DNA from: Herbiconiux solani NBRC 106740
GTDB taxonomy: Bacteria > Actinomycetota > Actinomycetes > Actinomycetales > Microbacteriaceae
Direction: 5' to 3'
DNA length: 64,000 nt
Assembly (NCBI RefSeq): GCF_001571005.1
Contig: NZ_BCST01000004.1
Location: 1-64,000 of the forward strand
Of this stretch, positions 11,952 through 22,304 are shown piece by piece; position 1 is the stretch's first letter; each line of letters begins with the position of its first letter. A program made the position numbers and the translations under genes. Below the pieces are notes generated by a model. It worked only from the letters and a program-made list of their open reading frames with translations, did not search any database and had not been told where the DNA came from.

Positions 11952-12422
11952 TCATTCATCGCCGGGAAGCCGCACGTCCGAGGCGTAGGGAAGCCGCGTG
12001 CGCGCCACGACGACCACGTCGACCGCGAGCGACCCGACGACCGCGACGACGATGCTCGCGAAGAGCGCGACGTCGTTGACCCAGGGCTGTCCGCGCAGCA
12101 GCAGCACGAGCACGATGAAGAGCACGAACTTCACGATCCAGGAGCCCAGGACGATCGCGAAGAACAGCGTCGTGTAGATCGGCGACGCCGTGAAGCGGTT
12201 GGCCACCAGGATGCTGCCGGCCGTGATTCCGGCGAACACGAGCACCATCACGGTGCCGACCAGTGCGCTGATCGCGGCGGGCCAGCCGTCGACGAGGTAG
12301 CCGATCACTCCCCCGACCACGGCGATGACGAGCGCCAGGATCGCGTCGTAGCGCAGGATCCTCGCGAAGACCTTGTTCGAGGACGGGGTCGGGTAGTTCC
12401 CCTTGATGACGGGATCGGTCAC
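11952..12422 (-). CDS. atpI: AtpI-like membrane protein (ATP synthase protein I position)
   Basis: 156 residues, four predicted membrane helices after a short cytosolic N-terminus (residues about 28-48, 52-72, 85-110 and 118-140). Sequence similarity to classical AtpI is weak, but size, topology and position just before atpB fit. AtpI assists assembly of the c-ring in some bacteria. It begins 3 bp after the wecA stop, so it is probably co-transcribed with wecA. Function is inferred mainly from context. Confidence 0.75.
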   Translation of the reverse strand: MTDPVIKGNYPTPSSNKVFARILRYDAILALVIAVVGGVIGYLVDGWPAAISALVGTVMVLVFAGITAGSILVANRFTASPIYTTLFFAIVLGSWIVKFVLFIVLVLLLRGQPWVNDVALFASIVVAVVGSLAVDVVVVARTRLPYASDVRLPGDE

Positions 12423-12425
12423 GGT

Positions 12426-13622
12426 CTAGAGCTCCTTGATGTCGTCGGCGGCCGCATCCAGCGGGTCGTCCACGGCTTTGATGTCGGCTTCGAGGGTACC
12501 CGCATCCGCGGACTGGGCCTCGATCTCGCGCCGCTTGAGCGGGCTGAGCGGGGCCAGGGTGAAGCCGGCGCAGACGATGATGCCCACGGCGAGGAAGATG
12601 AAGGCCGGCCAGTACGGGTCGAGCACGAAGAACAGCAGGCAGCCGACCGAGATGACAGTGGTCCAGGCGTAGAAGATCAGCACCGCCCCGAGGTGGCTGT
12701 GGCCCATGTCGAGCAGGCGGTGGTGCAGGTGCTTGCGGTCGGCGCTGAACGGGCTCTTGCCCGCCCGGAGCCGCCGGATGACGGCGAGCCCGAAGTCGAG
12801 CAGCGGGATCACCAGGATCGCGAACGGCAGCAGGATCGGGATGAACGCCGGCAAGAGCTGCGACCGCCCGAGCTGCGCCGGGTCGACCTGGCCCGTCACG
12901 GCGATCGCGCTCGTGGCCATCAGGAGTCCGACCAGCAGGGCGCCCGCGTCGCCCATGAAGAGCTTCGCGGGGTGGAAGTTGAGCGGCAGGAAGCCCGCGC
13001 AGGCGCCGATCAGGACGGCGGTGATGAGCGAGGCGAGGTTGAAGTAGTCGGTCGGCGAGGTGTCCTGCGCGAGCAGGTAGCTGTAGATGAAGAACACGCC
13101 GTTGGCGATCAGCGCGACGCCGGCCACCAGACCGTCCAGCCCGTCGATGAAGTTGATGGCGTTCATCACCAGGACGACGGCCAGGATCGTGATGGCCAGC
13201 GACATCCCGCTCGACCCGATCGTGAGACCGCCGATCGGCAGCGAGACGATCTGCACGCCCTGCCAGGCCAGGAGACCTGCCGCGATGATCTGGCCGGCGA
13301 GCTTGGTGAGCCAGTCGAGGTCCCAGATGTCGTCCGCGACACCGATCAGCACGATGATCAGGGCCGCGCCGAGGATGGCCCAGACCTTCCCGGGTTCGGC
13401 GAAGACGAGCCGGAACCAGCTGATCTGCGAGGCCACGGCGATCGCGATCACCACGCCGAGGAACATCGCGATCCCGCCGAGCCGGGGCGTGGGGCGGGTG
13501 TGCACGTCGCGTTCGCGGATCTTCGGGTAGAGCCGGTAGCGGTGGCTGAGCTTGTAGATCACCCAGGTCAGGATGAAGGTGACGACCGCCGACACCGCGG
13601 CGACGAGCAGATAGAACCGCAT
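12426..13622 (-). CDS. wecA: Undecaprenyl-phosphate N-acetylhexosamine-1-phosphate transferase (WecA/TagO family)
   Basis: 398 residues, about 11 membrane helices. Family motifs are in order: HTRPTPRLGGIAMFLG, GVADDIWDLDW, NFIDGLDGLVAG, FMGDAGALLVG and the His-rich KHLHHRLLDMGHS. Enzymes of this family move a sugar-1-phosphate from a UDP-sugar to undecaprenyl phosphate, starting wall teichoic acid, arabinogalactan-like or other wall glycan synthesis. The His-rich loop separates it from MraY. It sits between tsaC and atpI, the common actinobacterial order. The exact sugar is not determined by sequence alone. Confidence 0.92.
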   Translation of the reverse strand: MRFYLLVAAVSAVVTFILTWVIYKLSHRYRLYPKIRERDVHTRPTPRLGGIAMFLGVVIAIAVASQISWFRLVFAEPGKVWAILGAALIIVLIGVADDIWDLDWLTKLAGQIIAAGLLAWQGVQIVSLPIGGLTIGSSGMSLAITILAVVLVMNAINFIDGLDGLVAGVALIANGVFFIYSYLLAQDTSPTDYFNLASLITAVLIGACAGFLPLNFHPAKLFMGDAGALLVGLLMATSAIAVTGQVDPAQLGRSQLLPAFIPILLPFAILVIPLLDFGLAVIRRLRAGKSPFSADRKHLHHRLLDMGHSHLGAVLIFYAWTTVISVGCLLFFVLDPYWPAFIFLAVGIIVCAGFTLAPLSPLKRREIEAQSADAGTLEADIKAVDDPLDAAADDIKEL

Positions 13623-13625
13623 GCC

Positions 13626-14285
13626 TCAGGCGCCGGAATCCGCGAGCCGGTCGCCGATCACCTGGCGGAGCCGCCACTCCGAGACCGCGCCCTGCCGCAC
13701 GATGCGGAGGGTGCCGTCGGCGGCGGTCGCGTCGACGATGGTCGAGGCGAGGGCCTCGCGGCGCTCTCCCCCGTCGAGGTACACCGAGACGCTGTCGCCC
13801 AGCATGGCGACGGCGGCGTCGGCCGTTGTGGCGGCGGGTTCGCCGGTGAGGTTGGCGCTGGAGACCGCGAGCGGCCCCGTCTCGGCGAGGAGTTCGAGCG
13901 CGATCGGGTCGGACGGCATCCGGAGCGCGACCGTGCCCCCGGTCTCCCCCAGGTCCCAGACCAGCGACGGGGTGGCCTGCAGGATCAGCGTGAGCCCGCC
14001 CGGCCAGAACGCGTCGACCAGCGCTCTGGCGGCATCCGGGATGTCGGTGGCCAGGGCGTCGAGCGTGGTCAGCGCCGGGATCAGCACCGGAGGCGGCGAC
14101 TGCCGCGTGCGCCCCTTGGCGTCGAGCAGGCGCTGCACGGCACGGGCGTTGAAGGCGTCGGCGGCGACCCCGTAGACCGTGTCGGTCGGCAGCACGACGA
14201 GCTCGCCGCGGCCGAGGGCGGCCCTCGCGAGCCGCATTCCGGTGAGAAGCTCCGTCGGTGCAGAGCAGTCGTAAGTGGCAGCCAT
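13626..14285 (-). CDS. tsaC: L-threonylcarbamoyladenylate synthase (Sua5/YwlC/TsaC)
   Basis: 219 residues from the ATG at 14285. YrdC-type fold: GELVVLPTDTVYGVAADA, KGRTRQSPPPVLI, FWPGGLTLIL and SSANLTGEPA are the substrate-binding segments. It makes threonylcarbamoyl-AMP from threonine, bicarbonate and ATP for the t6A37 modification of ANN-decoding tRNAs. The start at 14285 is preferred because a GGGCGAG lies just before it; a start at 14297 is possible. It follows prmC and the small membrane protein and precedes wecA. Confidence 0.93.
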   Translation of the reverse strand: MAATYDCSAPTELLTGMRLARAALGRGELVVLPTDTVYGVAADAFNARAVQRLLDAKGRTRQSPPPVLIPALTTLDALATDIPDAARALVDAFWPGGLTLILQATPSLVWDLGETGGTVALRMPSDPIALELLAETGPLAVSSANLTGEPAATTADAAVAMLGDSVSVYLDGGERREALASTIVDATAADGTLRIVRQGAVSEWRLRQVIGDRLADSGA

Positions 14286-14332
14286 CTCGCCCCCCATGAT
14301 AGCGGGGACGCCCACGGCTCCCGTGCGCCGCG

Positions 14333-14521
14333 CTAGCGGTTGACGCGGCCCCGGCCGAAGATCAGCCACAGGATCGAGCCGAGGATGGAGAGGAAGAACG
14401 CCACGAGGATCCAGACGAACTTGCCGAGCCCGCCGTGATTCGGGTTCTTCACGATCGACACGACCGTGACGATGAAGATGATCAGGCCGACGATGCCGAA
14501 GGTGAAGCTGATGGGTTCCAT
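14333..14521 (-). CDS. Small PLDc_N-type membrane protein
   Basis: 62 residues with two hydrophobic helices (about 8-25 and 34-55) separated by a charged loop; the ending IFGRGRVNR resembles the phospholipase D nuclease N-terminal (PLDc_N) membrane module. Such solitary modules are common in actinobacteria and have no assigned function. The gene lies between prmC and tsaC with only 6 bp after prmC. Confidence 0.8.
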   Translation of the reverse strand: MEPISFTFGIVGLIIFIVTVVSIVKNPNHGGLGKFVWILVAFFLSILGSILWLIFGRGRVNR

Positions 14522-14527
14522 GGATGA

Positions 14528-15421
14528 TCAGCGTAGTGCCGTCGTGGCCCGGTCGCGTCCGGTGAGGTCGCGGTGGGTCGCCACGGCGCGCCAGCCGTCG
14601 GCCTCGAGCAGCGCGCGGGCGCCGGGGCCCTGCAGGTCGCCGTGCTCGATCACGAGGTGGCCGCCGGCGTGCAGCAGCCGGCGCGCGGTCGCGGAGACCT
14701 CGCGCACGACGTCGAAGCCGTCCTCGCCGCCGTAGAGCGCGGCCTCGGGGTCGTGCAGGCGCACCTCGGGGTCGCGCGGGATCATGCCGGACGGGATGTA
14801 GGGCGGGTTGGAGACCACGACGTCGACCGTGCCGTCGAGCTCGGGCAGCGCGTCGGCCAGCCCGATGAAGACGAGCCGGGCGTTCTCGGCGCCGGTGCTC
14901 CGCAGGTTCTGCTTGGCCCAGATGAAGGCCTCGGTCGAGTTCTCGACGGCGACCACCTCGGCGTGCGGCACCTCGGTGGCGAGCGAGAGCGCGATGGCCC
15001 CGCTCCCCGTCCCGAGGTCGACCGCGAGCGGACGGGATCCGGGGGCCGGGACGACCGCGCGCAGGGCATCGATCGCGAGCCCGGCGACGAACTCGGTCTC
15101 CGGCCGCGGCACGAAGACGCCCGGGCCGACGGCCAGCTCGAGCGAGCGGAACCAGGCGGAGCCGGTGATGTGCTGCAAGGGCTCGCGCGCGGCGCGGCGC
15201 TCGACCGCCTCGATGATCGCGATCGCATCCTCGACGCCGAGCGGAGCATCCGTCACCGTGAGCGACTGGACGCGGCCGCGCGAGGCGCCGAGCACGTGGC
15301 CGATCAGCAGCTCGGTGTCGACCTGCGGATCGTTCACCCCGCTGGCGGCGAGGATCGCGACCGAGCGCTCGGCGAGCGAGCGCACCGTGACCGGTCGGTC
15401 GAGGGCGGTGTCGGTGGTCAC
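14528..15421 (-). CDS. prmC: Peptide chain release factor N5-glutamine methyltransferase
   Basis: 297 residues. An N-terminal helical release-factor-binding domain (about 1-90) precedes a SAM-dependent Rossmann methyltransferase with the glycine motif VDLGTGSGAIALSLA and the catalytic VVSNPPYIP. PrmC methylates the Gln of the GGQ motif in RF1 and RF2. It lies 4 bp after prfA, its substrate gene, which is the normal coupling. Start is GTG. Confidence 0.96.
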   Translation of the reverse strand: MTTDTALDRPVTVRSLAERSVAILAASGVNDPQVDTELLIGHVLGASRGRVQSLTVTDAPLGVEDAIAIIEAVERRAAREPLQHITGSAWFRSLELAVGPGVFVPRPETEFVAGLAIDALRAVVPAPGSRPLAVDLGTGSGAIALSLATEVPHAEVVAVENSTEAFIWAKQNLRSTGAENARLVFIGLADALPELDGTVDVVVSNPPYIPSGMIPRDPEVRLHDPEAALYGGEDGFDVVREVSATARRLLHAGGHLVIEHGDLQGPGARALLEADGWRAVATHRDLTGRDRATTALR

Positions 15422-15425
15422 CGGC

Positions 15426-16505
15426 TCAGCCCTCGCTCCCGATGGCCGCGAGCCGGCTCTCCTCGTCGGCCGTGATGGCCGACTGGATGATCGGCTCGAG
15501 CGCGCCGTCCATCACCTGGTCGAGGTTGTAGGCCTTGTAACCGGTGCGGTGGTCGGCGATCCGGTTCTCCGGGAAGTTGTAGGTGCGGATGCGCTCGGAG
15601 CGGTCGACCGTGCGGATCTGGCTCTTGCGCGCGGCCGAGGCCTCCGCATCCAGCTCTTCCTGCTGCTTCGCCAGGATGCGCGCACGGAGCACCCGCATGC
15701 CGGCCTCGCGGTTCTGCAGCTGGCTCTTCTCGTTCTGCATCGAGACCACGATGCCCGTGGGCAGGTGGGTGATGCGCACGGCGGAGTCGGTGGTGTTGAC
15801 CGACTGGCCGCCGGGGCCGGAGGAGCGGAAGACGTCGATCTTGAGATCGTTGGGGCTGATCTCGACCTCCTCGGGCTCGTCGACCTCAGGGAAGACGAGC
15901 ACGCCGGCGGCGGAGGTGTGGATGCGCCCCTGCGACTCGGTGGCCGGCACGCGCTGCACGCGGTGCACGCCGCCCTCGTACTTCAGGTGCGCCCAGACAC
16001 CCTCGGCGGGGTCGGTCGAGCGGCCCTTGACCGCGATCTGGACGTCTTTGTAGCCGCCCAGGTCGCTCTCGGTGCGCTCGAGGAGCTCGGTCTTCCAGCC
16101 CTTGGACTCGGCGTAGTGGAGGTACATGCGCAGCAGGTCGGCCACGAAGAGCATGCTCTCCGCACCGCCCTCGCCGGCCTTGATCTCCATGATCACGTCA
16201 CGGGCGTCGTCGGGATCGCGCGGGATGAGCAGACGCCGGAGCTTCTCCTCGTTCTCGGCGAGGCTCGCCTCGAGGGCCGGGACCTCGTCGGCGAAGCTCT
16301 CGTCGTCCTTCGCGAGCTCACGCGCGGCCTCGAGGTCTTCGATGCTCTGCGACCAGGCGGTGTGCGCCGCCACGATCCGGCTGAGCTCCGCGTAGCGGCG
16401 ATTGACCCGCTTGGAGCGCGCCGGATCGCTGTGGAGCTCCGGATCGGAGAGCTGCCGCTGCAGGTCGTCGTGCTCGGCCTGCAGTGCGGCGACCGATTCG
16501 AACAT
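15426..16505 (-). CDS. prfA: Peptide chain release factor 1
   Basis: 359 residues. RF1 recognises UAA and UAG and triggers peptide release on the ribosome. Visible motifs are the anticodon-like tripeptide region [18 protein letters not shown] and the catalytic [15 protein letters not shown] at 16505 is preferred over the adjacent GTG at 16508 since the family starts MFES. The ATG overlaps the rho stop by one base, so translation is probably coupled with rho. Confidence 0.96.
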   Translation of the reverse strand: MFESVAALQAEHDDLQRQLSDPELHSDPARSKRVNRRYAELSRIVAAHTAWSQSIEDLEAARELAKDDESFADEVPALEASLAENEEKLRRLLIPRDPDDARDVIMEIKAGEGGAESMLFVADLLRMYLHYAESKGWKTELLERTESDLGGYKDVQIAVKGRSTDPAEGVWAHLKYEGGVHRVQRVPATESQGRIHTSAAGVLVFPEVDEPEEVEISPNDLKIDVFRSSGPGGQSVNTTDSAVRITHLPTGIVVSMQNEKSQLQNREAGMRVLRARILAKQQEELDAEASAARKSQIRTVDRSERIRTYNFPENRIADHRTGYKAYNLDQVMDGALEPIIQSAITADEESRLAAIGSEG

Positions 16506-18739
16506 CACTCGCCCTTGTGGCCGTGCCCGTTGTTGCCCTGGGTCGGCGTGGGCATCGACTTCTGCACCTGCATCAGGAACTCGACGTTCGACGAGGTCTC
16601 CTTCAGCCGGCTCAGCACGATCTCGAGGGCCTGCTGCTGGTCGACGCCGGCCAGGGCGCGACGCAGCTTCCAGGTGATCTTGGTCTCGTCGGCGCCCATC
16701 AGGAGCTCCTCACGGCGGGTGCTCGACGCGTTGACGTCGACGGCCGGGAAGATGCGCTTGTCGGCGAGCTGACGCGAGAGGCGGAGCTCCGAGTTGCCGG
16801 TGCCCTTGAACTCCTCGAAGATGACCTCGTCCATCTTGGACCCGGTCTCCACCAGTGCGGTGGCGAGGATCGTGAGCGATCCGCCGTTCTCGATGTTGCG
16901 GGCGGCACCGAAGAAGCGCTTCGGCGGGTACAGCGCCGAGGCGTCGACACCACCGGAGAGGATGCGGCCGGACGCCGGGGATGCGAGGTTGTACGCGCGG
17001 CCCAGACGGGTGATCGAGTCGAGCAGCACGACCACGTCGTGACCGAGCTCGACGAGTCGCTTGGCGCGCTCGATGGCGAGCTCGGCGACCGTCGTGTGGT
17101 CTTCGGCGGGGCGGTCGAAGGTCGAGGCGATGACCTCGCCCTTGACCGTGCGCTGCATGTCGGTGACCTCTTCGGGGCGCTCGTCGACGAGCACGACCAT
17201 GAGGTGGACCTCGGGGTTGTTCGTCGAGATCGCGTTGGCGATCTGCTGCAGCACGATGGTCTTGCCGGCCTTGGGAGGAGCGACGATCAGGCCGCGCTGG
17301 CCCTTGCCGATCGGGGCGACGAGATCGATGATCCGCTGCGTGAGCTTGCCCGGCTCGGTCTCCAGGCGCAGGCGCTCCTGGGGATAGAGGGGGGTCAGCT
17401 TGCCGAACTCGACGCGGTTCTGCGCCTCTTCGACGGGCAGGCCGTTGATCGACTCGATGCGCACGATCGCGTTGTACTTCTGGCGGCCGCTGCCGTCGTT
17501 CTCGCGCGGCTGACGGATCGAGCCGACGATCGCGTCGCCCTTCCGCAGGTTGTACTTCTTGACCTGGCCGAGCGAGACGTAGACGTCGCTGTTGCCCGGG
17601 AGGTAGCCGCTCGTGCGGACGAAGGCGTAGTTGTCGAGGATGTCGAGGATGCCCGCCACCGGGATGAGCACGTCGTCCTCGGAGATCTCGGGCTCGATCT
17701 CGTCGCCACCGGTCTGGCCGCGGCGCTTGCGGTCGCGGTAGCGGTTGCGCGCTCCGCGCTCGCTGCGATCGCCCTCGGGGCCGTTCAGGTCGTCGCGCTG
17801 GGCGCGGTTGCCCTGCTGCGCACCGTTGTTCTGGCCTGCCTCGCGGTTCTGCGCCGATTCACGCTGGCTCTCGCGCTGGCTGGGCTCGCCACGGCCGCGC
17901 TGGTTCTGGCCGCGGTCGTCGGTCTGCTCCTGCTTCGGCTCGGCGGCGGCCTGGTTGCGACCGTTGCCGTTGCCCTGGTTGCCGTTGCCGGCGTTCTGGT
18001 TGCCGTTGTTCTGGCCGGCGTTGCCGTTGTTCTGGTTGCCCGTGCTCTGGCCGCCCTGCGCATCCTGACCGGCGGTGTCACCGGAGTCTTTGGCGTTGCG
18101 GTTGCGGTCGCGGCGGTTGCGCCCACGGCCGCGGCCCTGGCGCTCCTCGCCGGACTGGCGCTCGTCGCCGGACTGCTCCGAAGCCTGCTCGCCGGCCTGC
18201 TCGCCCGACTGGTCGGCGGGCTGCTCGTCGCGCACGGCGGCCGAGTCGTTCTCCGGCGCGGTGGCGGGGACGAGCTCGTCGATCGAGTTGTCGGTGGTGT
18301 TGACGTGACCGCCGGCGCTGACGCGCTCGGTGGTGACGCGGCGCGACCGGCGCTTGGGCGAGACGGGGCCCTCGGGCAGCTCGATGACGATCTGCTCCTT
18401 GGGCGCGGCAGCCGCGGCGGGGGCCGAGCGGAGGAGCTCGTCCGGAACGATCGGGCCGTCGACCGGAGCGGCCTCGGCAGCGGGGGCCTCGGCGGCTGCC
18501 GGAGCCGCCTCAGGCGCAGCAGCGGCCTCGGCGGGCGCCTCGGCGGCAGCGGCCTCGAAGTCGAGGGTGATGGCGTCGGGGAGCGCGTCGACCGCGCCCG
18601 CCTGCACCGTACGGATGGCCTCGATCAGGTCGCCCTTGCGGAGCTTGGAGGCTCCGGCCATGCCGAGTGAGGCGGCGATCGCCTGCAGCTCGGAGACTTT
18701 GAGGCTCGAGAGATCGGGCTGAGTGTTGACGTCTGTCAC
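16505..18739 (-). CDS. rho: Transcription termination factor Rho with Arg/Asn-rich insertion
   Basis: 744 residues against about 420 in Escherichia coli. The N-terminal Rho_N helical domain (about 1-50) is followed by an Ala/Glu-rich stretch (50-115) and a long low-complexity region rich in Gln, Asn, Gly and Arg (about 165-345). The RNA-binding OB fold (about 350-430) and the RecA-like motor with P-loop APPKAGKT (487-494) follow. Rho loads on nascent RNA and ends transcription. Such insertions are known in actinobacterial Rho and bind extra RNA. The GTG start has GAAGGA about 10 nt upstream. Confidence 0.96.
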   Translation of the reverse strand: MTDVNTQPDLSSLKVSELQAIAASLGMAGASKLRKGDLIEAIRTVQAGAVDALPDAITLDFEAAAAEAPAEAAAAPEAAPAAAEAPAAEAAPVDGPIVPDELLRSAPAAAAAPKEQIVIELPEGPVSPKRRSRRVTTERVSAGGHVNTTDNSIDELVPATAPENDSAAVRDEQPADQSGEQAGEQASEQSGDERQSGEERQGRGRGRNRRDRNRNAKDSGDTAGQDAQGGQSTGNQNNGNAGQNNGNQNAGNGNQGNGNGRNQAAAEPKQEQTDDRGQNQRGRGEPSQRESQRESAQNREAGQNNGAQQGNRAQRDDLNGPEGDRSERGARNRYRDRKRRGQTGGDEIEPEISEDDVLIPVAGILDILDNYAFVRTSGYLPGNSDVYVSLGQVKKYNLRKGDAIVGSIRQPRENDGSGRQKYNAIVRIESINGLPVEEAQNRVEFGKLTPLYPQERLRLETEPGKLTQRIIDLVAPIGKGQRGLIVAPPKAGKTIVLQQIANAISTNNPEVHLMVVLVDERPEEVTDMQRTVKGEVIASTFDRPAEDHTTVAELAIERAKRLVELGHDVVVLLDSITRLGRAYNLASPASGRILSGGVDASALYPPKRFFGAARNIENGGSLTILATALVETGSKMDEVIFEEFKGTGNSELRLSRQLADKRIFPAVDVNASSTRREELLMGADETKITWKLRRALAGVDQQQALEIVLSRLKETSSNVEFLMQVQKSMPTPTQGNNGHGHKGE

Positions 18740-18820
18740 GGAATTCGTGTCCTTCCCCTGTCAGCTACGAAAAGCCAGGCAGAGAACTGTCGTCGGTGTG
18801 GCCGGCGTCCGATGAACGGT

Positions 18821-18835
18821 CATCGATCATCGATG
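18821..18835. promoter_or_regulatory. Perfect palindrome in the rho leader
   Basis: CATCGAT-C-ATCGATG, 7-bp arms around one base, about 85 bp upstream of the rho start in the 171-bp spacer from thrB. It could be an operator or a structured leader element; no regulator is identified. Confidence 0.4.
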
Positions 18836-18910
18836 CGGGTCAGACCACAGCATTCGACAGATAGTGATTTGGAGGAAATGCGACCGGGACGGGATCTGGA
18901 GAAGTGGGTA

Positions 18911-19849
18911 CTACGCCACGTCGTCCGGGTGCACTGTCACTGTAGCACCTTTGAAGTCCACGGCCAGAACGAGCGCCTCCCAGGGTGTCGCAGCCTTAGC
19001 GGCCACGAGTTCGGCGGCGGCGAGCCGCTGTCCGGGGTCGCTGCAGAGCACGAGGATGCTGGGGCCGGCACCCGAGACGACGGCCGGGAAGCCCTCCGCC
19101 CGGAGCGCCCGGATCAGCCGGTCGGTCTCCGGCATCGCGCTCGCGCGGTAGCTCTGGTGCAGCTTGTCCTCGGTCGCGGCGAGCAGCAGCTCGGGGCTCT
19201 GGATGAGCGCCGCGATCAGGAGGGTCGAGCGCGAGACGTTGAAGATCGCGTCCGCGTGCGGCACCGACTCGGGCTGCAGGCTCCGGGCCAGCGCCGTCGA
19301 CATCGTCTCCTGCGGCACGAGCACGAGCGGCGAGACCCCGCGGTGCACGATGAGCTTCTTGAACTGGGGGCCGTCGGGCGTGGTCCAGGCGATCGTGAGG
19401 CCGCCGAACAGCGCCGGAGCCACGTTGTCCGGGTGCCCCTCGAGCTCGGTCGCGCGGGCGAGGAGTCCCAGCGGGTCGATCTCGACGACGCCGGTCAGGA
19501 GGCCTTTGGCCGCCATGATGCCCGAGACGATCGCCGCTCCCGAGGAGCCGAGTCCGCGGCCGTGCGGGATCACGTTCTTCGCGACCAGGTGGAGCCCGGG
19601 GAGCTCCTGCCCGTACGCGGCGAAGGTGTGGGCGATCGCGCGCACGACGAGGTTCGTCGAGTCGGTGGGCACCTCACCGGCGCCGACGCCGTTCACCTCG
19701 ACGAACGCACCCGGCTCGTCCCGGACGGAGACCGTCAGCTGGTCGTAGAGGGCGAGGGCGAGACCGAGGGTGTCGAAGCCGGGGCCGAGGTTCGCCGTGG
19801 TCGCGGGAACCCGGACGGTGACCGAGCGGCCGGCGAGCGGTCCGCTCAC
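18911..19849 (-). CDS. thrB: Homoserine kinase
   Basis: 312 residues. GHMP kinase: the N-terminal [18 protein letters not shown] and the phosphate loop [16 protein letters not shown] are diagnostic. It phosphorylates homoserine at oxygen for threonine synthase. The GTG start overlaps the thrC stop (GTGA), so translation is coupled. This ends the hom-thrC-thrB run. Confidence 0.96.
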   Translation of the reverse strand: MSGPLAGRSVTVRVPATTANLGPGFDTLGLALALYDQLTVSVRDEPGAFVEVNGVGAGEVPTDSTNLVVRAIAHTFAAYGQELPGLHLVAKNVIPHGRGLGSSGAAIVSGIMAAKGLLTGVVEIDPLGLLARATELEGHPDNVAPALFGGLTIAWTTPDGPQFKKLIVHRGVSPLVLVPQETMSTALARSLQPESVPHADAIFNVSRSTLLIAALIQSPELLLAATEDKLHQSYRASAMPETDRLIRALRAEGFPAVVSGAGPSILVLCSDPGQRLAAAELVAAKAATPWEALVLAVDFKGATVTVHPDDVA

Positions 19850-20967
19850 GAGTCGGCTTTCCGGAGGCCGAGCACGCCGGCGATCTCGGCGGCGTCCACG
19901 GGGACGATCGTCGGGGTGACCTCGGTGCCGTCCTCGGAGCGGAGGGCCCACTGCGGGTCCTTCAGGCCGTGGCCGGTGACGGTGAGCACGACGGTGGCGC
20001 CGGCCGGGATGGCTCCCGCCTCGGAGCGCTCGAGCAGCCCCGCGACGCTGATCGCCGAGGCGGGCTCGACGAAGATGCCGACCTCGGCCGAGAGCAGGCG
20101 GTGGGCGGCGAGGATGTGCTCGTCGGTGATCGAGCCGAAGTAGCCGTCGGTGGCCTCGCGGGCGGCGAGGGCGAGCTCCCACGAGGCGGGGTTGCCGATC
20201 CGGATGGCGCTTGCGATGGTCTCCGGGTGCAGCACCGGGTGGCCGAGCACGATGGGCGCGCTGCCGGCGGCCTGGAAACCGAACATGCGGGGCAGCTTGG
20301 TGGTCGCGCCGCGCTCGAGCTCCTCGGTGTAGCCGCGACTGTACGCGGTGTAGTTGCCCGCGTTGCCGACCGGGAGGAGGTGGAAGTCCGGCGCATCCTG
20401 CAGCACCTCGACGACCTCGTAGGCGGCGGTCTTCTGACCCGCGATGCGATCGGGGTTCACCGAGTTGACCAGGTGCACGGGGTAGTTCGCGGCGAGGTCG
20501 CGCGCGAGGTCGAGGCAGTCGTCGAAGTTGCCCTGCACCTGGATCAGCTGCGCGTTGTGCGCGATGGCCTGGCTGAGCTTGCCCATCGCGATCTTGCCCT
20601 CGGGCACGAGCACCGCGGCGGTGATGCCGGCGTGCGCGGCGTAGGCCGCGGCCGACGCGGAGGTGTTGCCGGTCGAGGCGCAGATGACGGCCTTCGCACC
20701 GTGCTCGACGGCCTTGGAGATCGCCATCGTCATCCCGCGGTCCTTGAAGGAGCCGGTCGGGTTCATCCCCTCGTACTTCACGTACACGGTCGCGCCGGTG
20801 CGGGCCGAGAGGGCCGGGGCCGGGATGAGGGGGGTGCCGCCCTCGCCGAGCGTCACGATCGGGGTCGCGTCGGTGACGTCGAGGCGGTCGGCGTATTCAC
20901 GCAGGACACCGCGCCACTGCCGCGACGGGATCGGGCGGGCGGGGGTGCGGTCGGTGTTGTCGGCCAC
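19846..20967 (-). CDS. thrC: Threonine synthase
   Basis: 373 residues. PLP enzyme converting O-phosphohomoserine to threonine. The Schiff-base lysine is Lys75 in [11 protein letters not shown], and the phosphate-binding loop is near [11 protein letters not shown]. It is the short class found in Gram-positives. The GTG start shares one base with the hom TAG stop. Confidence 0.96.
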   Translation of the reverse strand: MADNTDRTPARPIPSRQWRGVLREYADRLDVTDATPIVTLGEGGTPLIPAPALSARTGATVYVKYEGMNPTGSFKDRGMTMAISKAVEHGAKAVICASTGNTSASAAAYAAHAGITAAVLVPEGKIAMGKLSQAIAHNAQLIQVQGNFDDCLDLARDLAANYPVHLVNSVNPDRIAGQKTAAYEVVEVLQDAPDFHLLPVGNAGNYTAYSRGYTEELERGATTKLPRMFGFQAAGSAPIVLGHPVLHPETIASAIRIGNPASWELALAAREATDGYFGSITDEHILAAHRLLSAEVGIFVEPASAISVAGLLERSEAGAIPAGATVVLTVTGHGLKDPQWALRSEDGTEVTPTIVPVDAAEIAGVLGLRKADS

Positions 20968-22304
20968 TAGGGCGTGTCTCCTTCAACTCGTAGGACCGAC
21001 TCGATCCGGACGACGGAGTCGTCGGCCGAGACGGCCGCCACCGTGGCCGACAGGGCGGCCTCGCTGGCTTCGTGCGTGACAATCACAAGGGTAGCGGTGA
21101 GCGGCTCGTCCGCCGGACGGGCCGGGTCCGCGCTCGCCACGGTCTGCTGGACGGCCTCGACCGAGACGCCGTGCTCGCTGAACAGGCTGGCGATCTGCGC
21201 GAGCACGCCGGGCTTGTCCGTGACGATGAGGGTCAGCTGGTACCGCGTGGTGACCGAGCCGATGCCGAGCACCGGGAGGTTCGCGTGCGTGGACTCCCCC
21301 ACCCCCGGGCCCCCGGCCACGTGGCGTCGGGCCGCCGAGACGAGGTCGCCGAGCACGGCCGAGGCGGTCTCGAGACCACCCGCGCCGGCGCCGTAGAACA
21401 TCAGGTCGCCCGCGGCCTCGGCCTGCACGAAGACCGCGTTCTTGGCGTCGTGCACCGCGGCGAGCGGATGCCGGCGGCTGATCAGGGCCGGATGCACGCG
21501 CGCCACGACCCCCTCGACGCCGGTCTCGGGATCGACCAGCCGCTCGCAGATCGCGAGCAGCTTCACGACGTAGCCCGCCTTCTCGGCCGACTCGACCTGC
21601 GAGGCGGTGACCGTGGTCATCCCCTCGCGGTGCACGGCCTCGACCGGCACCGCGGTGTGGAAGGCGAGGCTGGCGAGGATGGCCGCCTTCTGGGCAGCGT
21701 CGTAGCCCTCGACGTCGGCCGTCGGGTCGGCCTCGGCGTAGCCCAGGGCGGTCGCGGTGGCGAGGGCGTCGTCGAAGGTGGAGCCCTCGACGTCCATCCG
21801 GTCGAGGATGAAGTTCGTGGTGCCGTTGACGATGCCCATCACGCGCTTCACGCGGTCGCCGGCGAGACTGTCGCGGAGCGGCCGGATGATCGGGATCGCT
21901 CCCCCGGCGGCGGCCTCGTAGTAGAGCTGGGCGCCGACCTGCTCGGCCGCGTCGAAGAGCTCGGGGCCGTGGGTCGCGAGCAGGGCCTTGTTGCCGGTCA
22001 CGACGTCGGCGCCGGAGTTGATGGCGAGCAGGATGAACTCGCGGGCGGGCTCGATGCCGCCCATCAGCTCGATCACGATGTCGGCCGAGCGGATGAGGGT
22101 GGGCGCGTCCGTCGTGAGGAGTTCGCGCGGGATGCTCGTGTCACGCGGCGCGTCGACGTCGCGGACCGCTACCCCGACCAGCTCGAGACCGGCGCCCACG
22201 CGGGCGGCGAGCTCGTCGCCGTGCTCGAGCAGCAGCCGCGCCACCTGGGACCCGACGGAACCCGCACCGAGCAGGGCGATCCTCAGGTTGCGGTATTCGA
22301 TCAT
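20967..22304 (-). CDS. hom: Homoserine dehydrogenase with ACT domain
   Basis: 445 residues. An N-terminal NAD(P)-binding Rossmann domain ([14 protein letters not shown], from residue 8) is followed by the catalytic/dimer region ([36 protein letters not shown]) and a C-terminal ACT domain (about 355-430, [20 protein letters not shown]). It reduces aspartate semialdehyde to homoserine. The ACT domain implies feedback control, normally by threonine. Its ATG overlaps the lysA stop (ATGA). Confidence 0.97.
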   Translation of the reverse strand: MIEYRNLRIALLGAGSVGSQVARLLLEHGDELAARVGAGLELVGVAVRDVDAPRDTSIPRELLTTDAPTLIRSADIVIELMGGIEPAREFILLAINSGADVVTGNKALLATHGPELFDAAEQVGAQLYYEAAAGGAIPIIRPLRDSLAGDRVKRVMGIVNGTTNFILDRMDVEGSTFDDALATATALGYAEADPTADVEGYDAAQKAAILASLAFHTAVPVEAVHREGMTTVTASQVESAEKAGYVVKLLAICERLVDPETGVEGVVARVHPALISRRHPLAAVHDAKNAVFVQAEAAGDLMFYGAGAGGLETASAVLGDLVSAARRHVAGGPGVGESTHANLPVLGIGSVTTRYQLTLIVTDKPGVLAQIASLFSEHGVSVEAVQQTVASADPARPADEPLTATLVIVTHEASEAALSATVAAVSADDSVVRIESVLRVEGDTP

